From Bordetella ansorpii (GTDB lineage: Bacteria; Pseudomonadota; Gammaproteobacteria; Burkholderiales; Burkholderiaceae_B): 64,000 bases of DNA. The position numbers and the translations under genes are program-made. Shown here piece after piece: positions 9,674-18,451 of the stretch (within the stretch, counting starts at the first letter, position 1; each line of letters begins with the position of its first letter). The notes beneath the pieces are model-generated. The model ran no database searches. It was given only the letters and a program-made list of their open reading frames with translations, and was not told the origin of the DNA. Location: contig NZ_FKBS01000014.1 in assembly GCF_900078315.1 (NCBI RefSeq), positions 556,802-620,801 of the forward strand, written 5' to 3'.

Positions 9674-9788
9674 ATTTCACGATGACTCCCGCACCGCATG
9701 TCGCCGGCTGCGCCATTCCCCGCCGGAATGCCATGCCAATGGCTCACTTTGCCGCGAAAGCGTCGATCCCGGTAAGCCGGGCAGAGAG

Positions 9789-10652
9789 CTAATCCGCCAC
9801 GCGCTTGGAGTTCGACACATAGCGCGTGCGGCTGATGGGCGATTCGTAGTAGTCCTCGTCCAGAAATCGCAACAGCCGGCGCAATGCCGTCTTGTTCTCC
9901 GGCAGCACGATGCGCTGCCGCGCATCCATCTCGACAGGAACGCCGAATTCCTGCGCCGCCGCCGCGATCTGCTGCGTGCTGAAGTTTTCCAGCACACCGG
10001 ATTGCAGGATCAACGCGATCTTCTTGCGCACCAGCGAGCCGGCCCCTTCCTGGAAGGTGCCCGCATCCTCGACCGCGATCTTGGCGTGCGTGGCGAAACG
10101 CTGCACGTCCTCGTTGGTGGCCTCGTTGTACTGCTCGCTGAGGTCGAACACCTGCCGCAGGAAATGGAAGCTCTGGAAGCGCAGCGTGTCGCCGTCCAGC
10201 ACGGCCAGCAGCTTGGTGTCCAGCGTCAGCCCGGCCTGCTCCATCTTGCGGAACGTATTGCCGGAATAGAAGATGGCCAGGCCGCGGCTGGCGATCAGCC
10301 TGCGCCGCTCGAAGCGCTGGATCAGCACGCGCTCGGCCCCGCGTTTGCCCAGCCCGGTGAACACCGCGCGCACGCTGTCCAGGCCATGCCGGTCCGGATC
10401 GTAGGCCTCCACCGACACCGGGTTGGCGACGGCGTCGCGCAGCGCACCGGCCTCGTGAAAGCCCCCGATGGCCAGCAGTTCGCCTTCATCCGGCGTATAG
10501 CGGCCATCGAAGGCAATGGTGTCGACGATGCCGGCCTCGAAGGCTTCCAGTTGCTCAGCGAACAGATCATGGATCTCCTTTTGCAGGGCGGCCGTCAGCA
10601 CCAGGCGCACGATGCGGGATTCGGGCAGAGAGGTCAGAGCGAAAAGGCTCAT
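9789..10652 (-). CDS. kwaB: Kiwa anti-phage protein KwaB (DUF4868)
   Basis: Recognised as KwaB, the cytosolic DUF4868 effector of the two-gene Kiwa defence system. The 287-residue protein has the family pattern: LAIFYSGNTFRKMEQAG in the middle, a DGDTLRFQSFHFLRQVFDL strand-helix region, and the C-terminal signature RRLLRFLDEDYYESPIS followed by a SKR motif. The ATG at 10652 overlaps the stop of kwaA as ATGA, so the two are co-translated. In the known system KwaB associates with the membrane protein KwaA and acts on phage DNA functions; activity here is inferred from family and pairing. Base composition resembles the surrounding core genes, with no mobile element beside it. Confidence 0.82.
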   Translation of the reverse strand: MSLFALTSLPESRIVRLVLTAALQKEIHDLFAEQLEAFEAGIVDTIAFDGRYTPDEGELLAIGGFHEAGALRDAVANPVSVEAYDPDRHGLDSVRAVFTGLGKRGAERVLIQRFERRRLIASRGLAIFYSGNTFRKMEQAGLTLDTKLLAVLDGDTLRFQSFHFLRQVFDLSEQYNEATNEDVQRFATHAKIAVEDAGTFQEGAGSLVRKKIALILQSGVLENFSTQQIAAAAQEFGVPVEMDARQRIVLPENKTALRRLLRFLDEDYYESPISRTRYVSNSKRVAD

Positions 10653-11188
10653 GCTGAGGCTCCGGAAGGGCGGCGGGCTTCGAGGACGCCGTATTCGCCG
10701 ATCTGGACGACGTGGCCGATGGACTTGAGGTTGGTGATCTCGCGGCGGGTGATCAGCAGGTAGGTGATGCCGCCCTGCGCCTCGGCCTCGTAGAAATGGA
10801 AACCCAGCAGGCCGAGCACGGGATTGACCTGCAGCGTGTGCGTGCTCCATAGCACGAACACCAGCAGCAGCATGGCGAACAGCCAGCCGTCCAGGCTGGG
10901 CGCGGAAACCGGGTTGCGGAAAATCAGCGGCAGGGCATAGGCGATGAAGAAGGCCAGCACTTCCTTGTCGGCGCTCTTGGCCTTGACGATGGCGATGGGC
11001 AGCGGTTCCAGCCGCCTGCTGGCCTGCACGATGATGATCCATGCCAGCCCGCCCAGCGCCAGGCAGCCGGCAAGCGCCAGCGCGGCCCACAGGAACTGCT
11101 GCTGCCGGGCGTAAAGATACGCCAGGGGAATGGACAGCGGCGCGACGGCGGTCAGCGCCAGCAGGATGCGGACGAGCCTACCCAGCAT
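10649..11188 (-). CDS. kwaA: Kiwa anti-phage membrane protein KwaA
   Basis: A 179-residue protein with four predicted membrane helices (about 5-27, 32-53, 75-92, 102-118) and a soluble C-terminal tail. The segment LGLLGFHFYEAEAQGGITY and the following LLITRREITN match the conserved C-terminal region of KwaA. KwaA is the membrane sensor of Kiwa, thought to detect phage attack at the envelope and pass it to KwaB. It is the first gene of the pair and is transcribed towards the T6SS operon. The ATG at 11188 is the only start giving a complete first helix. The partner directly downstream supports the call strongly. Confidence 0.82.
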   Translation of the reverse strand: MLGRLVRILLALTAVAPLSIPLAYLYARQQQFLWAALALAGCLALGGLAWIIIVQASRRLEPLPIAIVKAKSADKEVLAFFIAYALPLIFRNPVSAPSLDGWLFAMLLLVFVLWSTHTLQVNPVLGLLGFHFYEAEAQGGITYLLITRREITNLKSIGHVVQIGEYGVLEARRPSGASA

Positions 11189-11369
11189 GGGCTTGTCCGG
11201 GGAGCGGAGGGAAAGCGCGCGGCATGGGGCGTCCAGGTGAATGGGGACCCCGCAATGCTACCGCGCCGCGGTTGCCGCGTAATGTCGCAAGCGTGGGGAT
11301 GCCGCGTCTTCAATCCCGCAGCAGGGCCGCCACAGCGGGAAAGCCGCCGCCTTCAGGCGATGGGCACTT

Positions 11370-11963
11370 TCAGGCGTTCAAGCGCTCGTGCGCCTGATGC
11401 ATCAGCGATTCCAGCGCGCTCATGGGCACGGGCTTGGACAGGGACGACACGCCCTGGGGCAGGCCGCCACGGTCGCGGATGTCCTCGGGCGTCAGCGCCG
11501 AGACGACGTAAAGCTCGGCGTCGCGCGATTCGGGGGCTTCCCTCAGCGCGCGGATCATGCGGAAACCATCCAGGCCGGGAAGGTTCAGGTCCGCGATGAT
11601 GACGTGCGGGCGGAACTGGCCGATGCGCATCAGGCCGCTGAAGCCGTCGCCCGCCATTTTCAGTTCCAGCGGGAAGGGCAGGCTGGTCAGCGTCAGTTCA
11701 TACAGGGTCTGCAGGTGCACATCGTCCTCGACCACCACCACGCGCAGCGGGCCGCCGTCGCCGGGGGCGGGCCGGCCGGCTTCTTCGGCGCGGCGGCGCA
11801 GCAGCTCGTCCACCGAGGCGCGCGCGATGCGCCGGTGTCCGCCTTCCGTCTTCCAGGCCTGCAGCAGACCGGCCTCGACCCATAGCTGGACCGTGCGTAC
11901 AGATACGCCGATCAACGCCGCGGCGGCTTTGGTAGTCAGGAATTCCGGTTCGTTCACGGACAT
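11370..11963 (-). CDS. Excisionase/MerR-type HTH protein with response-regulator receiver domain
   Basis: A 197-residue regulator of unusual order: an N-terminal helix-turn-helix of the excisionase/BldC type (about residues 8-57, EFLTTKAAAALIGVSVRTVQ and GGHRRI), then a receiver domain (73-197). The receiver keeps the acidic pocket (Glu79, Asp80, Asp81), a phosphoacceptor Asp125 in ADLNLPGLDGF, and the conserved Lys in SLSKPVP, so it should be phosphorylated. No histidine kinase lies nearby, so its partner is unknown. The gene stands alone, divergent from the META lipoprotein genes across a 288-base AT-rich gap. Confidence 0.8.
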   Translation of the reverse strand: MSVNEPEFLTTKAAAALIGVSVRTVQLWVEAGLLQAWKTEGGHRRIARASVDELLRRRAEEAGRPAPGDGGPLRVVVVEDDVHLQTLYELTLTSLPFPLELKMAGDGFSGLMRIGQFRPHVIIADLNLPGLDGFRMIRALREAPESRDAELYVVSALTPEDIRDRGGLPQGVSSLSKPVPMSALESLMHQAHERLNA

Positions 11964-12251
11964 GTTCCGCTTTGTTGGGGGACGGCGCGCGTCGGAAAAG
12001 ACAAGCCGGCCTCTTCCAACGCGGAAGACTTCGCTTTTCTGTTGCGGACAGGATATGCACATCTTATCTTTTCTTCGCCTTTTGCAGAATTTATTCGAAA
12101 ATATGAAACAACACCTAGGCAGAGTGTCGCGCGCTGTCCCTTGCGCGTATCCGAGAGCGCAGGGGGCACGGATACATCCGGTCTCGCCGCGACAAAGCCT
12201 GGTAATGCCCCGGGGTTTACAGTGAAGCCTGCTGTCGCAACAGGAGCCTTG

Positions 12252-12815
12252 ATGACCATCGCCATGTACACCCGCGCCGCCGTGCCCGCGCTGCTGGCTG
12301 TCGGGGCCGCCGTCCTGCTGGCCGCCTGCGCGGGCAAACCGGCCGCCGTGCCCGCCGAGCCGCCGGTGCAGGCCCGTGCCCAGGGGCCCGGCGCCGCCAA
12401 TGCCGCCACCAGCGCCGATTCGCTGGCCCAGACGTCCTGGGAGCTGGTGCGCTGGGCGCGGCCCGACGGCCAGGCGCGCGCCATCCCGCCGCGCAGCGCC
12501 TCTGGCGAACCCGTGCATCTCACCTTCCTGGCGCAGGGGCGCCAGTACCGCGTGGTGGGCTTCTCGGGCTGCAACCGCTACAGCGGCGCCTATCTGCTGC
12601 AGGGCGGCACGCTGACCATCCAGACGCCGGGCTCCACGCGCATGGCCTGCCCGCAGCCGGAGCTGGCCGCGTTTGAAACCGCTTATCTGCAGGCGCTGCC
12701 GCAGGTCAAGACCTTCACGCTGGACAGTGGCGGCGCGCCGCGCCGCCTGGCCTTCAACCTGCAAAGCGGCGAGGTGCTCGATTTCGTGCGCCGCGCCGAT
12801 CCGCCCACGCCATAA
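12252..12815 (+). CDS. META-domain lipoprotein
   Basis: A 187-residue predicted lipoprotein with a signal peptide ending in the lipobox LAAC (Cys about residue 27). It is followed by one META domain, the fold of the HslJ family, with FSGCNRYSGAYLLQGGTL and STRMACPQPE as recognisable motifs. The function of META domains is poorly known; HslJ is linked to heat and novobiocin resistance. AGGAG at 12242-12246 supports ATG 12252. The next gene is a paralogue, so this looks like a local duplication. Confidence 0.8.
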   Translation: MTIAMYTRAAVPALLAVGAAVLLAACAGKPAAVPAEPPVQARAQGPGAANAATSADSLAQTSWELVRWARPDGQARAIPPRSASGEPVHLTFLAQGRQYRVVGFSGCNRYSGAYLLQGGTLTIQTPGSTRMACPQPELAAFETAYLQALPQVKTFTLDSGGAPRRLAFNLQSGEVLDFVRRADPPTP

Positions 12816-12957
12816 GGGGCGGTCTCGCCACGTTGCGGATTCGGCCTCGGGGCGTCGCGCGCCAGGCCGGGCCACGCCGTGGCCCTTGCGCCTGCCGGCC
12901 TACAATGCAGGCTGCGCCGGCCGCCGCCTGGCCGGCGCAAGGTTTTTGGAGACCGTC

Positions 12958-13743
12958 ATGCGTCCAACCCCGATCCGCCTGTTGCCGCTCGTCCTGCCCC
13001 TTGCCCTGGCCGCCTGCGCCTCGCCGCCGCAGGCTGGCCGCGCCGGCACATATGCCCCGGGCAGCCAGTCCGACGTGCTGGTCCAGACCACCTGGGAACT
13101 GGCTCGGTGGACGCGGCCCGGCGCGCCGCTGCGTCCCGTGCCTCATGCCGGTTCCAGCCAGCAGCCCATCACGATCAGCTTCACCCGCGAACAGGGCCAG
13201 CCGCGCCTGTCGGGGTTCTCCGGCTGCAACACCTACGCCGGCCAGTATGTGATGGCCAACGGCCTGCTGGTGGTGCCCCATGCGCCCGTCAGCACGCGCA
13301 TGGCCTGCGCCGACGCCGAGCGCGCACGTCTCGAACAGGATTATCTGGCCGCGCTGACCCGCATCACGTCCAGCCGGCTGGACAGCGACGTGCAGCCCAA
13401 GCGCCTGACGCTGGTGCTGGACACCGGCGAGGTGCTGGATTTCGGGCGCCGCACCGATCCCGTCACGGGCACCCAGGCGGGGCCGTCCAAGCTGGTCTAC
13501 GTGGCGCCGCAGCGCGTGCCGTGCACCAGCGGCGTGATGAAGACCACGTGCTACCAGGTGCGCGATACTCCCTCGCAGCCTTGGCAACTGTGGCATGGCG
13601 AGATCCTGGGCTTCGATTTCCAGCCCGGCGTGCAATACCGCCTGCGTGTGGTCGAGGTGCGCGATCCCAATCCGGCGGCCGATGCCGCGGGCCTGCGCTG
13701 GGTGCTGGACGCGGTGGTGGAACAGCGGGTGCTGGGCGGTTGA
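12958..13743 (+). CDS. Lipoprotein with META domain and C-terminal DUF4377 domain
   Basis: A 261-residue lipoprotein: signal peptide and lipobox LAACAS (Cys about residue 20), a META domain (about 40-165, [18 protein letters not shown] and [10 protein letters not shown]), then a DUF4377 domain (about 180-258, [14 protein letters not shown] and CYQVRD). The META part is clearly related to the preceding gene, including the shared opening [10 protein letters not shown] versus TSWELVRWAR. The periplasmic role is unknown. The start was chosen for the complete signal peptide; a TTTTTGGAGA site lies just before it. Confidence 0.82.
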   Translation: MRPTPIRLLPLVLPLALAACASPPQAGRAGTYAPGSQSDVLVQTTWELARWTRPGAPLRPVPHAGSSQQPITISFTREQGQPRLSGFSGCNTYAGQYVMANGLLVVPHAPVSTRMACADAERARLEQDYLAALTRITSSRLDSDVQPKRLTLVLDTGEVLDFGRRTDPVTGTQAGPSKLVYVAPQRVPCTSGVMKTTCYQVRDTPSQPWQLWHGEILGFDFQPGVQYRLRVVEVRDPNPAADAAGLRWVLDAVVEQRVLGG

Positions 13744-13766
13744 GGCAGGCGGCAGGGATGCAGGCA

Positions 13767-14537
13767 ATGAACATGCAAGAAGAAAAAGGCCGCGTTGCCA
13801 ACATCGCGGCGTACAAGTTCGTCACGCTGGACGCGTTGCCGGCGTTGCGCGAGCAGATGCTGGCCCGTACGGGCGCCGCCGGGCTCAAGGGCACCGTGCT
13901 GCTGACGCCGGAGGGCATCAACCTGTTCCTGGCGGGATCGGACGAGGGCATCCAGAGCTTCCTGGCCTGGCTGCGCGCGGACGCGCGCTTCGCCGACCTC
14001 GACGTGAAGTTCAGTTGGTCCGACGACGTGCCGTTCGGCAAGATGCTGGTGAAGATCAAGCGCGAGATCATCCGCATGGATCACCCCGCCATCCGCCCCG
14101 AGGCCGGCCGCGCGCCCAGCGTGGACGGGCCGACGCTGGCCCGGTGGCTGGCGCAGGGCCACGACGACGCGGGCCGCGAATTACTGCTGCTGGATACGCG
14201 CAATGCGTTCGAGGTGGACGTGGGCACGTTCGAGGGCGCCGTGGATTGGCGCATCGACCGCTTCACGCAGTTTCCCGCGGCGGTGCAGGCGCACCTGGAC
14301 GACTTGCGCGACAAGACCGTGGTCAGCTTCTGCACGGGCGGCATCCGCTGCGAGAAGGCTGCCATCTACATGGCCGAGGCCGGCGTGCCGCACGTCCTGC
14401 AACTGGAGGGCGGCATCCTGAAGTACTTCGAGGAAACGGGCGGCGTGGGTTTCAAGGGCCACTGCTTCGTGTTCGACGAACGCGTGGCGCTGGATCCGGC
14501 GCTGGCGCCGCAGGCACAGGAAGCGCAGCAGGCGTAG
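13767..14537 (+). CDS. trhO: tRNA uridine(34) hydroxylase TrhO (rhodanese family, UPF0176)
   Basis: TrhO (YceA) uses O2 to make 5-hydroxyuridine at tRNA position 34. The protein has the N-terminal ferredoxin-like domain ([18 protein letters not shown]) and a rhodanese domain with the active-site loop CTGGIRCEK. At 256 residues it is a short form lacking the cysteine-rich tail of the E. coli protein. Three in-frame ATGs occur at 13758, 13767 and 13773. I chose 13767 because GCAGGG then lies at a workable distance, but this is not certain. It follows the META/DUF4377 gene closely and ends at a strong bidirectional terminator. Confidence 0.88.
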   Translation: MNMQEEKGRVANIAAYKFVTLDALPALREQMLARTGAAGLKGTVLLTPEGINLFLAGSDEGIQSFLAWLRADARFADLDVKFSWSDDVPFGKMLVKIKREIIRMDHPAIRPEAGRAPSVDGPTLARWLAQGHDDAGRELLLLDTRNAFEVDVGTFEGAVDWRIDRFTQFPAAVQAHLDDLRDKTVVSFCTGGIRCEKAAIYMAEAGVPHVLQLEGGILKYFEETGGVGFKGHCFVFDERVALDPALAPQAQEAQQA

Positions 14538-14605
14538 GCGTGCGCGGTGCTTCGGCGCATCGCCGTGGTTCAGTGGCAGGGCGCGCGGCTCGATGCGCCG
14601 CAGGC

Positions 14606-14638
14606 AAAAATAAACCGCTCGATGAGCGGTTTATTTTT
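14606..14638. terminator. Bidirectional terminator between trhO and metG
   Basis: A perfect 15-bp inverted repeat (14606-14620 and 14624-14638) with a 3-base loop. Each arm begins or ends with an A or T run, so it can work in both directions for the convergent trhO and metG. Confidence 0.92.
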
Positions 14639-14695
14639 GGGATCATTCGTCAGATGGCAGCCCGGCAAGGCAGGGTTGCCGCCGTTGCCGCACGT

Positions 14696-16789
14696 TCAGC
14701 GCACGCGCATGCCGGGCTGCGCGCCGGGGAAGGGCTCCAGCACGTAGATGCCGGGGTTGGCCTTCTCGTCGGCGTGGCTGCCCGCCAGCACCATGCCTTC
14801 GGACACGCCGAACTTCATCTTGCGCGGCGCCAGGTTGGCCACCATCACGGTCAGCTTGCCGATCAGGTCGGCGGGCTGGTAGGCCGACTTGATGCCCGAG
14901 AACACGTTGCGGTGACGGCCTTCGCCCACGTCCAGCGTCAGGCGCAGCAGCTTGGTCGAGCCCTCGACTTCCTCGCAGTTCACGATCCTGGCGATGCGCA
15001 GGTCGACCTTGGCGAAGTCGTCGATGGTGATGGTGTCGGCCAGCGGCTCGCCGCCCGGCATCGTGGCGGGTTCGGCGGGGGCTTCGGGCGCAGCGGCCTC
15101 GGCGGGCGATTCGAACAGGGCGTCCAGCAGCTTGGGATCGACACGCTGCATCAGGTGCTGGAACGGCGCCACGCGTTGCGGCAGCTGGCCGGCATCGGCC
15201 CAGGTGAAGCTGTCCGATCCACCGAACAGTTCGCGCGAGACGCGGTCGGACAGGGCCGGCAGCACCGGCGCCAGCATGACCGACAGGGCCTTGAAACCTG
15301 CCAGCGCGCGCGAGCAGATGTCCTGCAGCGCCAGCTTGCGGGCGTCGTCGGCGTTCGCCCAATCCTTGGCCAGCACCCACGGCTGGGCGCTGTCGAACGC
15401 CTGGTTGATGCGGTCGGCGTGCGCCATGATCTCGCGGATGGCGCGGTTGTATTCGCGGGCCTCGAAGGCGGCGCGGATGGATTCGGCCTGCGCCGCGAAC
15501 TCGGCCGACAGCGCGGCGGTGTCGCCGGCATAGGCCAGCACGCCATCGAAGTGCTTGGTGATGAAGTTCGCGGCACGGCTGGCGATGTTGACGTACTTGC
15601 CCACCAGGTCGCTGTTGACGCGCGCCACGAAGTCTTCGGGATTGAAGTCCATGTCCTCGACGCGGGCGTTCAGCTTGGCGGCCATGTAATAGCGCAGCCA
15701 TTCGGCGTTCATGCCCAGTTCCAGGTAGCGCAGCGGCGAGATGCCGGTGCCGCGGCTCTTGGACATCTTCTCGCCGCTGACGGTGATGAAGCCGTGCACG
15801 TTGATCGCGTCCGGCGTCTTGCGGCCGGCGAACTTCAGCATGGCGGGCCAGAACAGCGCGTGGAAGTAGATGATGTCCTTGCCGATGAAGTGCACCTGTT
15901 CGGTGGGGCCGGCCGGATCGAGCAGCGCGTCGAAATCCAGGCCCTTGGCCTGGCAGTACGACTGCAGCGAGGCCAGGTAGCCCACCGGGGCGTCCAGCCA
16001 CACGTAGAAATACTTGCCCGGCGCGTCGGGGATCTCGATGCCGAAGTACGGCGCATCGCGCGAGATGTCCCAGTCGCCCAGCTTGGCCTCGCCGTCGTCG
16101 GCGCCCAGCCACTCGCGCGTCTTGGCCAGCATCTCGGCCTGCAGGTGCGGCGTGCCGGCGGCGTTGCCGCCCGCCGTCCATTCGCGCAGGAATTCGACGC
16201 AGCGCGGATCGGACAGCTTGAAGAAGAAGTGGTCGGAGGACTTCACCACCGGCGTGGCGCCGGTCAGCGCCGAATACGGGTTGATGAGGTCGGTGGGCGC
16301 GTAGGCGGCGCCGCAGACTTCGCACGAATCGCCGTACTGGTCCTTGGCGTGGCACTTGGGGCACTCGCCCTTGATGTAGCGGTCGGCCAGGAACATGCCC
16401 TTGACCGGGTCGTAGAACTGCTCGATGGTGCGCGTCTCGATGAACCCCTGGTCGCGCAGCGCGATGTAGATGCCCTGCGACAGTGCGACGTTTTCGGGCG
16501 TGTCGGTCGAGTGCCAGTGGTCGAAGCGGACGTGGAAGCCGTTCAGATAGGTGGGCCGCTCGGCGGCGTAGCGCGCCACCAGTTGCTGCGGCGTGATGCC
16601 TTCCTTTTCGGCCTTCAGCATGATCGGCGCGCCGTGCGCGTCGTCGGCACCCACGAAATGCACCGTGTGGCCCGCCATTCGCATCGCCCGCACCCAGATG
16701 TCGGCCTGGATGTATTCCATGATGTGGCCGATGTGGAATGAACCGTTGGCGTAGGGCAGGGCGGTGGTGACGAAAAGCGTGCGTGACAT
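14696..16789 (-). CDS. metG: Methionine--tRNA ligase MetG
   Basis: Charges tRNA-Met with methionine. The 697-residue class I synthetase has the HIGH signature at residues 19-22, a zinc-knuckle region with [17 protein letters not shown] at about 144-160, and the KMSKS motif near residue 340. Its C-terminal dimerising tRNA-binding OB domain starts near 595 ([20 protein letters not shown]). Length and domain order match the E. coli type. It is a single gene facing trhO; a small membrane-protein gene lies 192 bases upstream on the same strand. Confidence 0.97.
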   Translation of the reverse strand: MSRTLFVTTALPYANGSFHIGHIMEYIQADIWVRAMRMAGHTVHFVGADDAHGAPIMLKAEKEGITPQQLVARYAAERPTYLNGFHVRFDHWHSTDTPENVALSQGIYIALRDQGFIETRTIEQFYDPVKGMFLADRYIKGECPKCHAKDQYGDSCEVCGAAYAPTDLINPYSALTGATPVVKSSDHFFFKLSDPRCVEFLREWTAGGNAAGTPHLQAEMLAKTREWLGADDGEAKLGDWDISRDAPYFGIEIPDAPGKYFYVWLDAPVGYLASLQSYCQAKGLDFDALLDPAGPTEQVHFIGKDIIYFHALFWPAMLKFAGRKTPDAINVHGFITVSGEKMSKSRGTGISPLRYLELGMNAEWLRYYMAAKLNARVEDMDFNPEDFVARVNSDLVGKYVNIASRAANFITKHFDGVLAYAGDTAALSAEFAAQAESIRAAFEAREYNRAIREIMAHADRINQAFDSAQPWVLAKDWANADDARKLALQDICSRALAGFKALSVMLAPVLPALSDRVSRELFGGSDSFTWADAGQLPQRVAPFQHLMQRVDPKLLDALFESPAEAAAPEAPAEPATMPGGEPLADTITIDDFAKVDLRIARIVNCEEVEGSTKLLRLTLDVGEGRHRNVFSGIKSAYQPADLIGKLTVMVANLAPRKMKFGVSEGMVLAGSHADEKANPGIYVLEPFPGAQPGMRVR

Positions 16790-16981
16790 GGCGGGTCGGC
16801 GTGGTCGGAGAGTCCGGGGCCGGCTATTTTAGGTCTTTCCCGGCGCGAGCACCCGTGACCGGCCGCGCGGGCATCGGCCAGCCAGGGAGAAACGCCACGC
16901 GGATGCGTGGCGCGATCCACCCGCAGGCGGCAGGTTCACGCTGCCGCGGGCAATGGGTGGGGCGGCCCGGGGGCCGTGCCG

Positions 16982-17257
16982 TCAGCGGATTTCGCGGGCT
17001 TCGACGTCGATGATCTCGCCGCCGGCCGGCTGCGCGAAGGGCGCGGGGCCGCCGGGGAAAGGACCGGGCCGGGTAGCGCGGCGCTGGCTCCAGTAGGCAC
17101 GTGCGCCGAAGGGCTTGCCACGCACCTTGGCCACGATGTAGAGGATGCCCACCGCGATGGCGGTGGAGATCATGAATACCAGCGCCATTGCCATGCCGAT
17201 GAGGCCAATGACGGCGAAAAAGACGGCGCGCACGAAGCGGGAGAGGGTGTCGTTCAT
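16982..17257 (-). CDS. Small conserved membrane protein of unknown function
   Basis: A 91-residue protein. Residues about 9-45 are strongly hydrophobic and could form two closely spaced membrane helices. The rest is a basic, proline/glycine-rich tail ending in EIIDVEAREIR. I do not recognise a family with a known role. It is divergent from apbC across 102 bases and on the same strand as metG. The ATG at 17257 is the first start that gives a coherent membrane segment; the open frame continues upstream but without coding character. Confidence 0.6.
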   Translation of the reverse strand: MNDTLSRFVRAVFFAVIGLIGMAMALVFMISTAIAVGILYIVAKVRGKPFGARAYWSQRRATRPGPFPGGPAPFAQPAGGEIIDVEAREIR

Positions 17258-17359
17258 GTAGATAGGATGTAAAACACAGCGGAAGGTTCCCGCATATCCG
17301 CTATCCTTGAGGGTCAACGGCGGGGCGGATTCCTGCGCTGCCCATGGAACCCTAGTCTT

Positions 17360-18448
17360 ATGAGTATAGCGACGATAGAGCAGATACGTGGCGCGTTGCG
17401 CGCCGCGCACGATCCGGTTACCGGCCAGGACCTCGGCACTTTTGTAAAAGATCGTGACATCCGCCTGGAAAACGGCGTCGCCGTGAAAATCGAGCTGGGC
17501 TACCCCGCCGGCCCCGTCGCGGCGGAATTGCGCCAGATCGCGCAGGCCGCGCTGGCCCAGGCCGGTTTTGCGCAGGCGCAGGTCGAAGTCACCTGGAATA
17601 TCGCTACCCATGCCGTGCAGAAGGGCCTCAAGCCGCTGCCGGGCGTGCGCAACATCATTGCCGTCGCCTCGGGCAAGGGCGGCGTGGGCAAGAGCACCAC
17701 CGCCGTCAACCTGGCGCTGGCCCTGGCCGCGGACGGCGCGCGCGTGGGCGTGCTCGACGCCGACATCTATGGTCCCAGCGTGCCCACCATGCTGGGCATC
17801 AAGGGCCGTCCCGAAAGTCCCGACAACAAGTCGATGAATCCGCTGCACGGCCACGGCCTGCAGGCCAATTCCATCGGCTTTCTCATCGATGCCGACTCGC
17901 CGGCCATCTGGCGCGGCCCGATGGTCACGCAGGCGCTGGAGCAACTGCTGCGGCAGACCAACTGGGACAACCTGGACTATCTCATCATCGACATGCCCCC
18001 GGGCACCGGGGACATCGCCCTGACGCTGTCGCAGAAGGTGCCGGTGGTGGGCGCGGTCATCGTCACCACGCCGCAGGACATCGCGCTGCTGGATGCCCGC
18101 AAGGGCCTGCGCATGTTCCAGAAGGTCGAGGTGCCGGTGCTGGGGGTGGTCGAGAACATGGCCATGCACGTGTGCTCGCAGTGCGGTCATACCGAACACA
18201 TCTTCGGCGAGGGCGGCGGACGCCGCATGGCCGATCAGTACGAGGTGCCGTGGCTGGGCAGCCTGCCGCTGACGCTCGGCATCCGTGAGCAGACCGACGC
18301 GGGCAACCCCACCGTGGCGGCCGATCCAACCAGCGAAGCGGCGGGCCTGTACCGCGGCATCGCGCGCAAACTGGCTGCCGGCGTGGCCGCGTTGCCGCGC
18401 GACATGGCGGGCAAATTCCCCTCCATCGTCGTGCAGCAGCCTTCCTGA
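17360..18448 (+). CDS. apbC: Iron-sulfur cluster carrier protein ApbC (Mrp/NBP35 family)
   Basis: A P-loop ATPase that carries Fe-S clusters to target proteins. The 362-residue protein has an N-terminal DUF59/MIP18-type domain (about 5-85), a deviant Walker A motif GKGGVGKST at about 104-112, a switch with DADIYGPSVPTMLG, and the conserved CxxC pair Cys272/Cys275 (VCSQCG) that binds the cluster between two subunits. It ends 3 bases before tamA, so the two are probably co-transcribed although their functions differ. Confidence 0.95.
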   Translation: MSIATIEQIRGALRAAHDPVTGQDLGTFVKDRDIRLENGVAVKIELGYPAGPVAAELRQIAQAALAQAGFAQAQVEVTWNIATHAVQKGLKPLPGVRNIIAVASGKGGVGKSTTAVNLALALAADGARVGVLDADIYGPSVPTMLGIKGRPESPDNKSMNPLHGHGLQANSIGFLIDADSPAIWRGPMVTQALEQLLRQTNWDNLDYLIIDMPPGTGDIALTLSQKVPVVGAVIVTTPQDIALLDARKGLRMFQKVEVPVLGVVENMAMHVCSQCGHTEHIFGEGGGRRMADQYEVPWLGSLPLTLGIREQTDAGNPTVAADPTSEAAGLYRGIARKLAAGVAALPRDMAGKFPSIVVQQPS

Positions 18449-18451
18449 AGC

